From: Lentisphaeria bacterium
GTDB taxonomy: Bacteria > Verrucomicrobiota > Lentisphaeria > Victivallales > Victivallaceae
Direction: 5' to 3'
DNA length: 62,730 nucleotides
Assembly: GCA_900768505.1 (NCBI GenBank)
Contig: CAAGED010000051.1
Span: 1-62,730, forward strand
A program made the position numbers and the translations under genes. The notes under the pieces are model-generated. The model worked only from the letters and a program-made list of their open reading frames with translations, made no database searches and had not been told where the DNA came from. Within the stretch, counting starts at the first letter, position 1; each line of letters opens with the position of its first letter. This document shows positions 9,101 through 16,151 of the stretch, piece after piece.

Positions 9101-9686
9101 CTTTTTCGATTTCGGCAAAGAGCGCTTCCACCTGTTTCGGGTCGCTGCCGGCAAGTTCATTTTTGCAGACAAACCACGCCACCGGATTCAAATCAATGCC
9201 GGTCATCTGCATGCCAAGCCGCGCGCCCTCGACCAGAGTTGTCCCGCCGCCCATGAAAGGCTCCAGAACTTTGAGGTTGGAAAACTTTCCGGCTTTCTGG
9301 TGATTGCAGTAATAATGCTCCCAAACGGCTTTTGCTGCCTCGGAAGGATCGTCCGGACACTTGGTGGCGGCGGCAATCAGCATGGAGCGGAACACGCTGG
9401 AACGCCGTCTTGCCCACCATTTCGACATCTGATAGATGGGTTTCCCCGCATTACCTTCCAGCTGGGAAAGCGCATTGATCTGAGCGATGGGAAAATCAAC
9501 CTCAAGACAAGTTTTCGGCCGGTTCGGGTCATTGAAGTCCGGAACCTCGCAATCATTCCAAGCCTTGCCGAGATTCGCGGGCAGTTCAACCTCCGCCTTG
9601 GCCTTCTTCGCCGCAGTCTTTTCTCCCGCCTCCGCCGTATTCTCCATCCCCGTCAACCCGAGGAGATTGTCGTTTGTATCGTTCAT
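6144..9686 (-). CDS. DUF1156 zinc-ribbon DNA methylase (COG1743 type, PglXI-like)
   Basis: An 1180-residue adenine-specific methyltransferase candidate. The N-terminal DUF1156 segment (YQMSKWWARRRSSVFRSMLI, about 85-105) is followed by the SAM-binding motif VLEPFMGGGTTLVEGARL (about 140) and IDLNPVAW. A middle region carries several CXXC zinc-ribbon pairs (CPECG, CPHCH, CNHCG, CPQC; about 295-515). The catalytic motif IV is DPPFGNNLFYADL (about 735), then a C-terminal methylase half. In BREX type 3, a methylase of this type (PglXI) marks host DNA. The gene starts in an ATGA overlap with the TOPRIM-like gene and overlaps the 167-aa gene. The part at about 7450-7930, residues about 585-745, is clearly more AT-rich than its flanks, suggesting mosaicism. 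Confidence 0.9.
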   Translation of the reverse strand: MNDTNDNLLGLTGMENTAEAGEKTAAKKAKAEVELPANLGKAWNDCEVPDFNDPNRPKTCLEVDFPIAQINALSQLEGNAGKPIYQMSKWWARRRSSVFRSMLIAAATKCPDDPSEAAKAVWEHYYCNHQKAGKFSNLKVLEPFMGGGTTLVEGARLGMQMTGIDLNPVAWFVCKNELAGSDPKQVEALFAEIEKEVKPQIQPFYTTSCPRGHHGRWIDIRTNQTANVDPVALPPEERAHYRWEGPEVIYTFWAKHGPCGARGCDHRTPLFKSLIIAQKTMTTNYLELTCPECGEVFHAELGESRMAPGAELLCADADEPAFATTSQEFANLLNEYDKGTAQDTIDRRTKLKGLTADEAGLHCPHCHAFAGKAVQEVLQRHVSCKASKCKKKAFNIKKKKVQLWLLVSPEWVKGVSGKDENGKEYGGYAGAAPAITASWNNKRLENLALIEIRSRKEPESFFWHGETLPTSGTVPRNAHFTCNHCGRENNTLESVRPTHHTAPVAEYALQCHCPQCEAEGYNYNGRYFKAPDANDIRILNAAESEWTTRSEQDLHDYWPREICWDAYMMRANGGVNDGWGYTNWWKMFNSRQLLVHTQLLKAILTAIEHWPMDVCEQALGAFQSYLRLMCMFSFWHQKYDKLAPALSNANFHPKNNVVETTVFGALGYGRWPTCGAVVKEAMEWTSRPWELFATQSGISQKLLIQDSILSGSNVHCGSSADMSLISETNYDLVITDPPFGNNLFYADLADFFYVWLRIPMLKWYEGQPEAEYFKPERTPHSTEAIDNSVEHPDDREEYEKAVYIDKPNLEILRANTGDQDLQIGDANPLYRPEPSGEFYSRTLAACWAEAGRHLKPGGIMAFTFHHNDDNAWIDVLKALFEAGYYLIATYPIRSDETKGDNAAFGSKKIEYDVIHVCRKRLTEPEQVSYARMRKFVREEATRLKSLLETVHGKELPEADLRVILRGKSLEFYSQHYGVVQTGTGEMLGVRDALLGINQMLDDILEDAATAGGLRPPESADPVSRLYLRIFKNVQTMSRDTLHKTLQGSGVSQNDLESHGWIHVTGREVTVTPVAERYAALTKRGLNRKHIKSDLDQVFFLMGTVQAGKNLLHELESGNLKLKLSVRDILNWYAQTSDDAAKRQTAIAVLTLMAQFEQKQKAKAQPEQQMLFDFFDEEEQK

Positions 9687-10342
9687 CGAGCAAGCTCCCT
9701 TACTGTATCCCTGAATTTACAAAAACTGGGGGATTGATTTTTATCGATATCCATATGAGGAGTGATTCGCTCTGCCCATTCAAATTTTTCTTTTCCAATA
9801 GCTTGATGGCCTTTGGCGGATAACGACGCGCTACCTCCGGAATATAAAGCGTCGGCCAGTTTTTCCCATGTCCCACATATAGAATCCTGTTCATAATCTT
9901 GAATTACAGTTATCTTACAATGAGGATATGCCTGCTGAATAGCGGCTTGATCTCCTAAAAACCAAGCTTCGCCTTCTTCAATTGCAAGACAAAATTTTGC
10001 ATTTGGTTTGTAAGTACACCTTTGTAGAAGACTGTTTAATTCAGCTTCAAAGGTGTTTTTTTCTCGACGATCTAAATCGCAAATAACAACAACCGCTGCA
10101 CGGTAATCATCTCCATAGCCATGAAAAGTCCTGCCCAAACCGGAAAGCAACTTTGGTAAATTATCAAGCAATATTCTGTGGCGAGCAGTTTCCGGATTAT
10201 TTTTGAATCCTGCAGGGATTTTTCCTCCTACCCCTTTATAACTATGAATGTCATATGTACAATCATCTGGCATAATTTTAGGTACAATTTGCTCCAACAT
10301 CTTTTTCCCGGAAATGTCTTCAATTAAAAATTCGATATGCAT
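9683..10342 (-). CDS. DUF4276/TOPRIM-like protein, partner of the AAA ATPase
   Basis: A 219-residue protein with features of the DUF4276 branch of TOPRIM-like nucleases: LIEDISGKKML near the start (acidic residue followed by a helix), VVVICDLDRREKN (DxD-type acidic motif, about residue 90) and LAIEEGEAWFLGDQAAIQQAYP (about 120-140), a segment typical of DUF4276. The ATG at 10342 has a GAGGTG ribosome-binding site; a GTG at 10354 would overlap the AAA stop. AAA plus TOPRIM-like pairs form anti-phage modules such as PARIS, where the ATPase holds the nuclease until triggered; that this pair works so is inference. The gene overlaps the methylase start (ATGA), coupling the module to the methylase. 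AT-rich relative to neighbours. Confidence 0.75.
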   Translation of the reverse strand: MHIEFLIEDISGKKMLEQIVPKIMPDDCTYDIHSYKGVGGKIPAGFKNNPETARHRILLDNLPKLLSGLGRTFHGYGDDYRAAVVVICDLDRREKNTFEAELNSLLQRCTYKPNAKFCLAIEEGEAWFLGDQAAIQQAYPHCKITVIQDYEQDSICGTWEKLADALYSGGSASLSAKGHQAIGKEKFEWAERITPHMDIDKNQSPSFCKFRDTVRELAR

Positions 10343-10350
10343 AGCGCACC

Positions 10351-11640
10351 TCACTTTGCATCAAGGTAGTCACTATACCACAGACTTCCCAATGGTAACC
10401 CTTCGTCAACCATATTCTTGATCAACGGATCAGAAGAGGCTCGACGAATTATCGAAAAACCATCTCCTCCTTTTTCAAGAATCCAAACCTCTTCCGGCTG
10501 AAGATTGTCAACAAAGTATGGTTGATGGGTTGTAACAAAAATTTGGGATGCGTTCTTTTTACCCGTAGCATATTCCCGAAACTCTTGAGCCAAAGTTTCA
10601 AGCAATTTATGATACAATCCATTTTCAGGCTCCTCTATACAGAGCAGAGGTACAGGATTGGGCGAGGCCAATAGAAGCAGATATGCAAAAACCTTTAATG
10701 TACCGTCAGACATCTGTTGCGCAAAAAATGGTTTATCATCAAATCCCATTGCATAAAATTGAAGCAACAGCCGCCCATCAGCAGTTTTATCTGTAGAAAT
10801 TCTTTGTATGCCGGGAATTTTTTTCGCAATTTGTTGAAGAACCTTTTGAAATTGATCTCGATGTTCACGCTCCATAAATTGAACAACGTTGCTCAAATTG
10901 TCCCCATGAACATTCAACTGTTTTTGTGGGCCGGCCAGCGGCAAACTCCGCGCAGCATCCGGAGTAAAGTAACTCAAATACCATCCTTCAATAAATTTTC
11001 TGAACATAGAGATTCGCGGATGCTGTTTCAATGCCCCTAGCGTCGCAATTCCCAACTTACGGTTATCATCCAATTCAACACGTTCGGTATTGCTTGACTC
11101 TTCCGTATTGTTATCTAGGTCATCAAATAAAGAAAAAATATCAATCGTGTTATTTTGCTCTTGAATCTGTCGCCCGTCTGAATCACCTTTCCAAGCAATT
11201 CCTTGACCATTGTTAAGGATTAGAAATGAAAAAGGCCATCCATTTCGTTGTCCCCGTCTACGCTGCCTTAGCCTTTCCTGTAAAACATATGGGCGTTTTT
11301 CTTCATCCAAATCAATGGCAAGTTCATAAGTTATTGGACGTTCAGCAGGCGATGCGCGAAAGTATATTTCAAAACGAATTGGTCCATCTGTTCCCATGGA
11401 ATGAATTCTTTCATACCCCCCCCGTTTATTCATGTCACATGCCTCTTCGACGCCATTCTTTAAGCAATCTGCAAGAAAGCCAAACGCATCAAAAATCGAA
11501 CTTTTCCCAGCCCCATTTTTTCCAATTACGACAGTCATAGGCGTTAAGGCTTGTTCTTGCTGTTCACTCCATAATTTTCCAAGCTTAATATCTTTCAATA
11601 CCCGAAAATTTTGTATCCGAATTCCTTCTATCATTGCCAT
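10351..11640 (-). CDS. AAA_21/RecF-like ABC-type ATPase, PARIS/OLD-like
   Basis: A 429-residue SMC/RecF-like ATPase. Walker A is VIGKNGAGKSSIFDAFGFL (about residues 38-56), the signature region is QMSDGTLKVFAYLLLLASP (about 320), Walker B is LLCIEEPENGLY (about 345) and the switch histidine is in IFVTTHQPYFVDN (about 380). It has no TOPRIM of its own, unlike OLD nucleases, but the next gene supplies a TOPRIM-like protein, matching two-gene PARIS-type or split OLD systems. The first ATG at 11640 has GGAG nine bases upstream. It begins 13 bases after the PglZ-like stop and is followed at once by its partner, so it sits inside the BREX-like operon. Composition is more AT-rich than the flanking genes. 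Confidence 0.85.
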   Translation of the reverse strand: MAMIEGIRIQNFRVLKDIKLGKLWSEQQEQALTPMTVVIGKNGAGKSSIFDAFGFLADCLKNGVEEACDMNKRGGYERIHSMGTDGPIRFEIYFRASPAERPITYELAIDLDEEKRPYVLQERLRQRRRGQRNGWPFSFLILNNGQGIAWKGDSDGRQIQEQNNTIDIFSLFDDLDNNTEESSNTERVELDDNRKLGIATLGALKQHPRISMFRKFIEGWYLSYFTPDAARSLPLAGPQKQLNVHGDNLSNVVQFMEREHRDQFQKVLQQIAKKIPGIQRISTDKTADGRLLLQFYAMGFDDKPFFAQQMSDGTLKVFAYLLLLASPNPVPLLCIEEPENGLYHKLLETLAQEFREYATGKKNASQIFVTTHQPYFVDNLQPEEVWILEKGGDGFSIIRRASSDPLIKNMVDEGLPLGSLWYSDYLDAK

Positions 11641-11653
11641 GATTAATTCTCCG

Positions 11654-12598
11654 TCAAGTTAAAGCGTTGATTTCAATCCAAGGCGAAGCAACTTCCAGTA
11701 GACTCAAGCCGCCGTGACAGATCTTGGGGAAACCGCCCGGAGCTTTCCATTTTCGCTGGCCGGTTACCATGCAATATTCGCCGTTTGCAACAAATACCGG
11801 CGGCATGAATTTCTGTTGCGGAAGCGGTATTCTGGCATAACGCTGCGCCTTGAATTCATGTTTCAAAATATCGGAGGCTTCTTTGGCGCAAATTTCCGAT
11901 GAGAATTGTTCCGCCACGCCATACCCGTGGTCAGACGTGATGACAAGTTTCCGTCCCTGACGAAGTTTGTTCACAAACGACCAGAAACCGTCGCCGGAGA
12001 ATTCCTTGCGAACCAGATTGGCAAGTTCCGTACCGCTGCGGCCCAGATGAATCTGGTCATCCAAATAAGAATGCCAGATGACTAAATTCGGATTTGAAGG
12101 AACCGGAGCATCGGCAAACGGAATATTCAGCACATCTTTATAGCAGTTTCCTCCAAACAATTTGAAATTAGCGCTTTTCCCGTTATCCTTCAAATTGGCA
12201 CGCGATGGCACGCCCAATGCCTGAGCAAAAGTAGTGGTATCCGATGGTGCTTCAGAAAAAGTTACTTCCGCGGTGGCGGAAATGCCGCGCTTTTTTGCCT
12301 CATTCACCAAAAGCGCAATCTCACGAATAGACAAGGCATCCAGAATCAAAACGGCCTGATTTTGACTGCACGTTTGAATCAGACGGTTACTGGTGCGAGG
12401 CGCTTCGGGCAAAAAGGAATTCCACAAGGGAAATGCGGCTTCACACAGAACGCGATCAGGAAAGACAACTTTCTTATGCAGTTGCACCGGATTGTCTTCG
12501 GCAAGCGCAATCACTGAAAGTTTCTTGGCGATTGAACTCCAAACCTCTTTTGCCGGAGCATTCTGAAATAGCAAATCAAGCCATTGTTGTTTTTCCAT
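11654..12598 (-). CDS. Short PglZ-like alkaline-phosphatase-superfamily protein
   Basis: A 314-residue protein with the PglZ landmarks: AVLILDALSIREIALLV (metal-binding Asp, about residues 98-115), VIWHSYLDDQIHLGRSG (about 180), LVITSDHGYGV (about 225) and CHGGLSLLEVASPWIEI (His-Gly-Gly near the C-terminus). These acidic and histidine residues match the metal site of alkaline-phosphatase-like PglZ proteins, a hallmark of BREX and Pgl phage resistance. BREX PglZ proteins are usually two to three times longer; this copy is little more than the catalytic core. Its start shares one base with the DUF499 stop, so translation is coupled. Activity in BREX is not well understood; a nuclease or phosphodiesterase function is inference. 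Confidence 0.85.
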   Translation of the reverse strand: MEKQQWLDLLFQNAPAKEVWSSIAKKLSVIALAEDNPVQLHKKVVFPDRVLCEAAFPLWNSFLPEAPRTSNRLIQTCSQNQAVLILDALSIREIALLVNEAKKRGISATAEVTFSEAPSDTTTFAQALGVPSRANLKDNGKSANFKLFGGNCYKDVLNIPFADAPVPSNPNLVIWHSYLDDQIHLGRSGTELANLVRKEFSGDGFWSFVNKLRQGRKLVITSDHGYGVAEQFSSEICAKEASDILKHEFKAQRYARIPLPQQKFMPPVFVANGEYCMVTGQRKWKAPGGFPKICHGGLSLLEVASPWIEINALT

Positions 12599-15351
12599 CA
12601 GTTATCCTCCTGGTCAAAGGTAACATCCAACGATGCTTTATTTGCCGACGGTAGACGCATAATAAAACTTTTTAGAGCCTGCACCGTAATCCCGTCAATC
12701 CGCAATGTCGCCGACTTCAATTTCTTGTTGCCAGCCAGCCCCCAGGATTCAAAATTACCGTTGAGGGTAACGCCATTCGTCGGAGCTGCATGGCGCGTCT
12801 GTTCTGTCGGGATTGCTGGCATTGGCGGCACGGGTGGAATTGGCGGAATAATCTGATTTCCGTTGCCATTGTTTGGCGAACCGGGCTCTGAATTTGGCAT
12901 TCCGGGGAATGTCGGTGTTTCGGCAGGCACAGTTGGCGTTGATGGTGCTGGATGTGGTGTCGTTACGACAGATCCGCCACCAGCAGCAGCCGGAGTTCCC
13001 AGTAAAATTTTGCGCAATTCACTGCCGGAGCGTGTAGTTTTACTGCGAATGTATTGCCGGGCGGATTCAAAATCCTGACCGGCTTTCTTCGCATACCAAG
13101 TTCCATCCAGGTTCAAAGCTATTTGACCTTTTGCCGCCATATCCTGAATAATCTCAAGCGTTGGCAATTCGCCAATATATGCAAGCACTTCGCCGGGTGC
13201 TACATCTATGAGGTTATCAAGACAATCGCCGATATTGGCTCCTTCTTGTGCGGCATTGAGGATTCTCTTCTGGAAGTCGGTCAGGTCAAAAATATTGGTG
13301 CGAATGGCCTCTTCAATATTGACCGCTGCCTCTATTCCTGTTCTTTCCAGACGTTCAATCTCAAATTCACATTGTTCCGGATGCTGAAAATTCCATTTGC
13401 GAAGAACCGCAAAACGGTTGAATCTTCCCTTGATTTCCTGCTCCAGAGGTTTATCAAAATCCTGTCGAAGAGCACGATATTCCTGCACAGTTCCCCATGC
13501 TTCATTGGAGCACAAATAACTACAGCGTGCCTGAAACAGCAATTCCCTGTCCTCAAAGATTCCCTTATCCGCTTCCTGTATCAGAAAACGAACTGTATTC
13601 CTGCGATTTTTGACTTGGGTTGCCAACCATTTTCCTAAGGTCGAATTTACTTTTGCATTACCGATAAAGGCCGCCGGAATAATCAATAAAACAAGTTTTG
13701 CCCAATTTTTGGGCTGTTCGCGTTCCTCCACGTCTTCCCATGGAGATGTATTCCAATGTGGGCCAAGGATAATCACATCTGCGGGTGACTGATTCGTTTC
13801 GCTGACAAAGCAACGTCGAATGGTTCGCATCAACCATTCGATATCTTTGCCGGGATGATTAATTCGATTATTGGGATCAGCAGATGGTTCCCATAAATTA
13901 TCATTCTTAGCAGTGACGCGCACCTCTGTTTTGGTGTTTTTGCTTTGTTCAAACCAAAACCTCTGGTTGTTCACATCACTGTGGATATTTATACTGTTCT
14001 CAACCAGTTGTCCCAATTGGAGATTGAAATCATTATCATCTATTACCTGCGAGGCAGACAAAGCAAGTTGCAGTTCCGGAGGTTTTATACCCGTTTTACG
14101 TCCAGGAGCCATGGAATGCATCCAAATGGCGGAAATCATTTCACTACACTTGAGAATTGGCACTCCTGAATCCTTAATTGCAGACAAGTTACGTTGAGCG
14201 ATCTCACGCAACTTTTCCTGTCCAGATTCCTGTGCAATCGAATCGACAAGCATTTGGACCTCGGTAGAATCTCCTTCCACTGCGAAATTTGCAGAAGTGA
14301 TGATCGGCGTATTTTCTCCCTGAGATTTGAAAACACGAGCCAAAATACGAATCATATCTCGCGTTTCTTGGGCCGCCGTTGTCATCAGAATTTGATCTTC
14401 CAAAAGATTTAACAGCTCAGGAGAATAAGGCCAGCATGCAGAAACTTCATCCGCAATTTTTTGCGCATTTGCCGTCCCATTCTGTCTGTAAAGCAACCGG
14501 AAACGTTCCTTGGCGTATGTGGCGGTCAATGAGGAAATGTCGGCATTGGAAATATTCAAACGATTTTCAAATAAGCGATGAAGAATAAGTTTTTGACGAT
14601 CCTGTTTGGCTGTTTCACCCAAGAAATCTATTAACATAGGTTCCTGACGATGGAGCTGCATAAATGCATCTGAATTATTATTTCGGACAGAAACAATAAA
14701 CATCAGAATTTCCGGTCGCTCTTTGGAAATTTCAGATAGCATCTGAATAAAACTGAACGCACATTCTTTTGCTTTTAGCCCGTTATACAATTCCGGTAAT
14801 GCGTCATACCACGTTTGAAATTCATCCAAGATAAGACAGGTCGGTTGCTCAGCAAACATTTGTTCCATGAGACTACGCGCCGGAATATGTTGATTCGATG
14901 CAACAAACTGTCCTTTGTAAAATTCACCTTTTTTATGGCGATCAAAAAGTAAATCCCAAAGGGTGTTGTATTCATTATCGCTGATTGTTTCAGAGATGGC
15001 TTGGTACCCTTTGCTGATTTTCAAATCGCGCAAAGACGAATCATGCAGTGTGTCAGCCCAATCCCCCAACCATTTCTCCGTAATATCCGGACTGTTAATG
15101 GCATGATGCAGAACAGCCATCAAATGCGATTTACCTTTGCCGCGTCCGCCGATAAGAACAACTGGTCCGCCATCTCGTCCCTCACGAAGAGAACGCAAAG
15201 CCTTGAGCAAATCAGCTGTGGGATAGGTTATTTTGAGGAACTCTTGCGGAGCTTTATCCGTTGCACCTTGAGAATTACTTCTATGAAGCGCAATCGTCGT
15301 GCCAGGCATATTCGCGCCCTGAAACTCTTTTCTGAGCTGTAATCCGAGCAT
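12598..15351 (-). CDS. DUF499-type P-loop ATPase (BrxC/PglY-like)
   Basis: A 917-residue ATPase. The N-terminal domain has FLKITYPTADLLKALRSL, then Walker A IGGRGKGKSHLMAVLHH (about residues 67-83) and Walker B CLILDEFQTWYDA (about 177-190), with an arginine-rich sensor region (IVSVRNN). This arrangement is typical of DUF499 proteins related to BrxC/PglY, large AAA+ ATPases of BREX and Pgl systems. A Pro/Gly-rich linker (about residues 780-860, with repeats of PP and PG) connects to a small C-terminal beta domain (about 870-917). It starts where the HTH gene stops (TAATG) and is coupled to the PglZ-like gene. Expected to assemble on DNA with the methylase and PglZ. Confidence 0.85.
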   Translation of the reverse strand: MLGLQLRKEFQGANMPGTTIALHRSNSQGATDKAPQEFLKITYPTADLLKALRSLREGRDGGPVVLIGGRGKGKSHLMAVLHHAINSPDITEKWLGDWADTLHDSSLRDLKISKGYQAISETISDNEYNTLWDLLFDRHKKGEFYKGQFVASNQHIPARSLMEQMFAEQPTCLILDEFQTWYDALPELYNGLKAKECAFSFIQMLSEISKERPEILMFIVSVRNNNSDAFMQLHRQEPMLIDFLGETAKQDRQKLILHRLFENRLNISNADISSLTATYAKERFRLLYRQNGTANAQKIADEVSACWPYSPELLNLLEDQILMTTAAQETRDMIRILARVFKSQGENTPIITSANFAVEGDSTEVQMLVDSIAQESGQEKLREIAQRNLSAIKDSGVPILKCSEMISAIWMHSMAPGRKTGIKPPELQLALSASQVIDDNDFNLQLGQLVENSINIHSDVNNQRFWFEQSKNTKTEVRVTAKNDNLWEPSADPNNRINHPGKDIEWLMRTIRRCFVSETNQSPADVIILGPHWNTSPWEDVEEREQPKNWAKLVLLIIPAAFIGNAKVNSTLGKWLATQVKNRRNTVRFLIQEADKGIFEDRELLFQARCSYLCSNEAWGTVQEYRALRQDFDKPLEQEIKGRFNRFAVLRKWNFQHPEQCEFEIERLERTGIEAAVNIEEAIRTNIFDLTDFQKRILNAAQEGANIGDCLDNLIDVAPGEVLAYIGELPTLEIIQDMAAKGQIALNLDGTWYAKKAGQDFESARQYIRSKTTRSGSELRKILLGTPAAAGGGSVVTTPHPAPSTPTVPAETPTFPGMPNSEPGSPNNGNGNQIIPPIPPVPPMPAIPTEQTRHAAPTNGVTLNGNFESWGLAGNKKLKSATLRIDGITVQALKSFIMRLPSANKASLDVTFDQEDN

Positions 15352-15539
15352 TATTTGCCTCCCTTCGCATCTGTGGCATCAATCCATGCATCAATCTCTT
15401 CTTTTTTTAAAAGCCATTTTTTGCCGATGCGTTTTGCAGGCATCTGTTTTTTTTCAATCCAGCGATAAATCGTATCATTACTTACCTGTAGATAGCGGCT
15501 CACATCGTCAACTGTCCACCAGCAATTTTCGTTATCCAT
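15351..15539 (-). CDS. Excisionase-family helix-turn-helix protein, first gene of the island operon
   Basis: A 62-residue protein, MDNENCWWTVDDVSRYLQVS onward, ending in KKWLLKKEEIDAWID. TVDDVSRYLQVSNDTIYRWI is a MerR-like winged helix typical of excisionase-family HTH_17 domains. I chose the ATG at 15539 over the longer frame start because GAGG lies seven bases upstream and the longer version adds an implausible hydrophobic leader overlapping the promoter. It is followed directly by the DUF499 gene (TAATG). As the leader gene it is the natural candidate for operon autoregulation, perhaps binding the two TATATCAC repeats upstream; that is inference. It could also be a leftover excisionase. 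Confidence 0.85.
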   Translation of the reverse strand: MDNENCWWTVDDVSRYLQVSNDTIYRWIEKKQMPAKRIGKKWLLKKEEIDAWIDATDAKGGK

Positions 15540-15567
15540 TTCGTACCTCGGCAAAGTTATGGTATAG

Positions 15568-15590
15568 TATATCACATTACAATATATCAC
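15568..15590 (-). promoter_or_regulatory. Candidate operator: twin TATATCAC direct repeats
   Basis: Two exact 8-base copies of TATATCAC lie at 15568-15575 and 15583-15590, centres 15 bases apart, overlapping the predicted -10 element of the island promoter. Their position suggests a repressor site, most simply for the HTH protein encoded next. Confidence 0.45.
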
Positions 15591-15608
15591 GGTCCCATAA
15601 AAAATCAA
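15581..15608 (-). promoter_or_regulatory. Candidate promoter of the defence operon
   Basis: On the minus strand TTGATT (15608-15603) and TATATT (15586-15581) are separated by 16 bases, a sigma-70-like arrangement about 40 bases upstream of the HTH start codon. It would drive the whole minus-strand operon. Confidence 0.5.
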
Positions 15609-15705
15609 CCGATTTTTGCCGCAAATCACGATTTATTGCTAAAATACCCGTTCTCATGTTACAAAAAAGACTATTTATGAATACCATTCGGCTCTGGACT
15701 ACGTT

Positions 15706-15936
15706 CTATTGTTTTTCCGAATCTTTCTTGACCTCGACCTGTATCCACTCCGACACGTTGTACAGCCCATAGACCAGCCACTTGCCGTCATCGTAGATAT
15801 ATAAGTAGTCTGCTCCCATTTCGCCCTCGGCAAGGTGCTGGTAGTCATCGACGCTGGAAAACTGCCGTGCCGGACGCATCGGCTCGTGGCGGTCTCGGTG
15901 GCAGGCAACGCAGGCGTCCTCTTTTCCGGCAATTCG
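15706..15936 (-). pseudogene. Degraded gene remnant at the island/tRNA boundary
   Basis: The minus-strand frame between a TGA (15937-15939) and the TAG at 15706 encodes 76 residues that look like genuine protein: EDACVACHRDRHEPMRPARQ, then FSSVDDYQHLAEGEMGADYL, then DDGKWLVYGLYNVSEWIQVE. There is no suitable start codon in this frame and an ATG a few bases upstream is out of frame, so this is probably the 3' part of a broken gene. The CxxCHR motif and the YIYDDGKW segment recall small proteins from conjugative or phage elements, but I cannot name the family. It lies between the tRNA-Ala terminator and the island promoter, where an integrated element would leave debris. Confidence 0.45.
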
Positions 15937-15971
15937 TCATAAATCCTTGGTGTTTACCGTACAAGAAAAAC

Positions 15972-16005
15972 AAAAAAGGCAGGTGTGCGATTGGACACAT
16001 CTGCC
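15972..16005 (-). terminator. Rho-independent terminator after tRNA-Ala
   Basis: On the minus strand a hairpin pairing GGCAG.TGTG with CACA.CTGCC (15978-16005) is followed by six T residues (15977-15972), just downstream of the tRNA 3' end. Confidence 0.8.
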
Positions 16006-16020
16006 AGTAAAAAGTCGTAA

Positions 16021-16097
16021 TGGTGGAGCTGGTGGGATTCGAACCCATGACCTATACGTTGCGAACGTATCGCTCTAGCCAACTGAGCTACAGCCCC
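16021..16097 (-). tRNA. tRNA-Ala (anticodon CGC)
   Basis: Minus strand, 77 bases including an encoded CCA (16021-16023). The acceptor stem GGGGCTG pairs with CAGCTCC and contains the G3-U70 wobble that identifies alanine tRNAs. The anticodon loop is TTCGCAA, giving anticodon CGC for codon GCG. The T loop is TTCGAAT. Its 3' end points toward the defence island, the orientation expected if the island entered at this tRNA gene. Confidence 0.97.
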
Positions 16098-16151
16098 ATT
16101 TGTCTTGCTACAGTTCCGGTTTTCCGCCAACACATCTTATCAAAGTGTTTT

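Noticed and set aside
1..16000. CRISPR array search in the defence island
   Set aside because: No evenly spaced repeat-spacer units were seen; the only close repeats are the two TATATCAC copies.
15699..16048. Overlapping minus-strand ORFs of 67 and 77 codons near the tRNA
   Set aside because: Arg/Ser/Pro-rich translations with no protein character; a third frame in the same stretch gives the more convincing remnant, which is reported instead.
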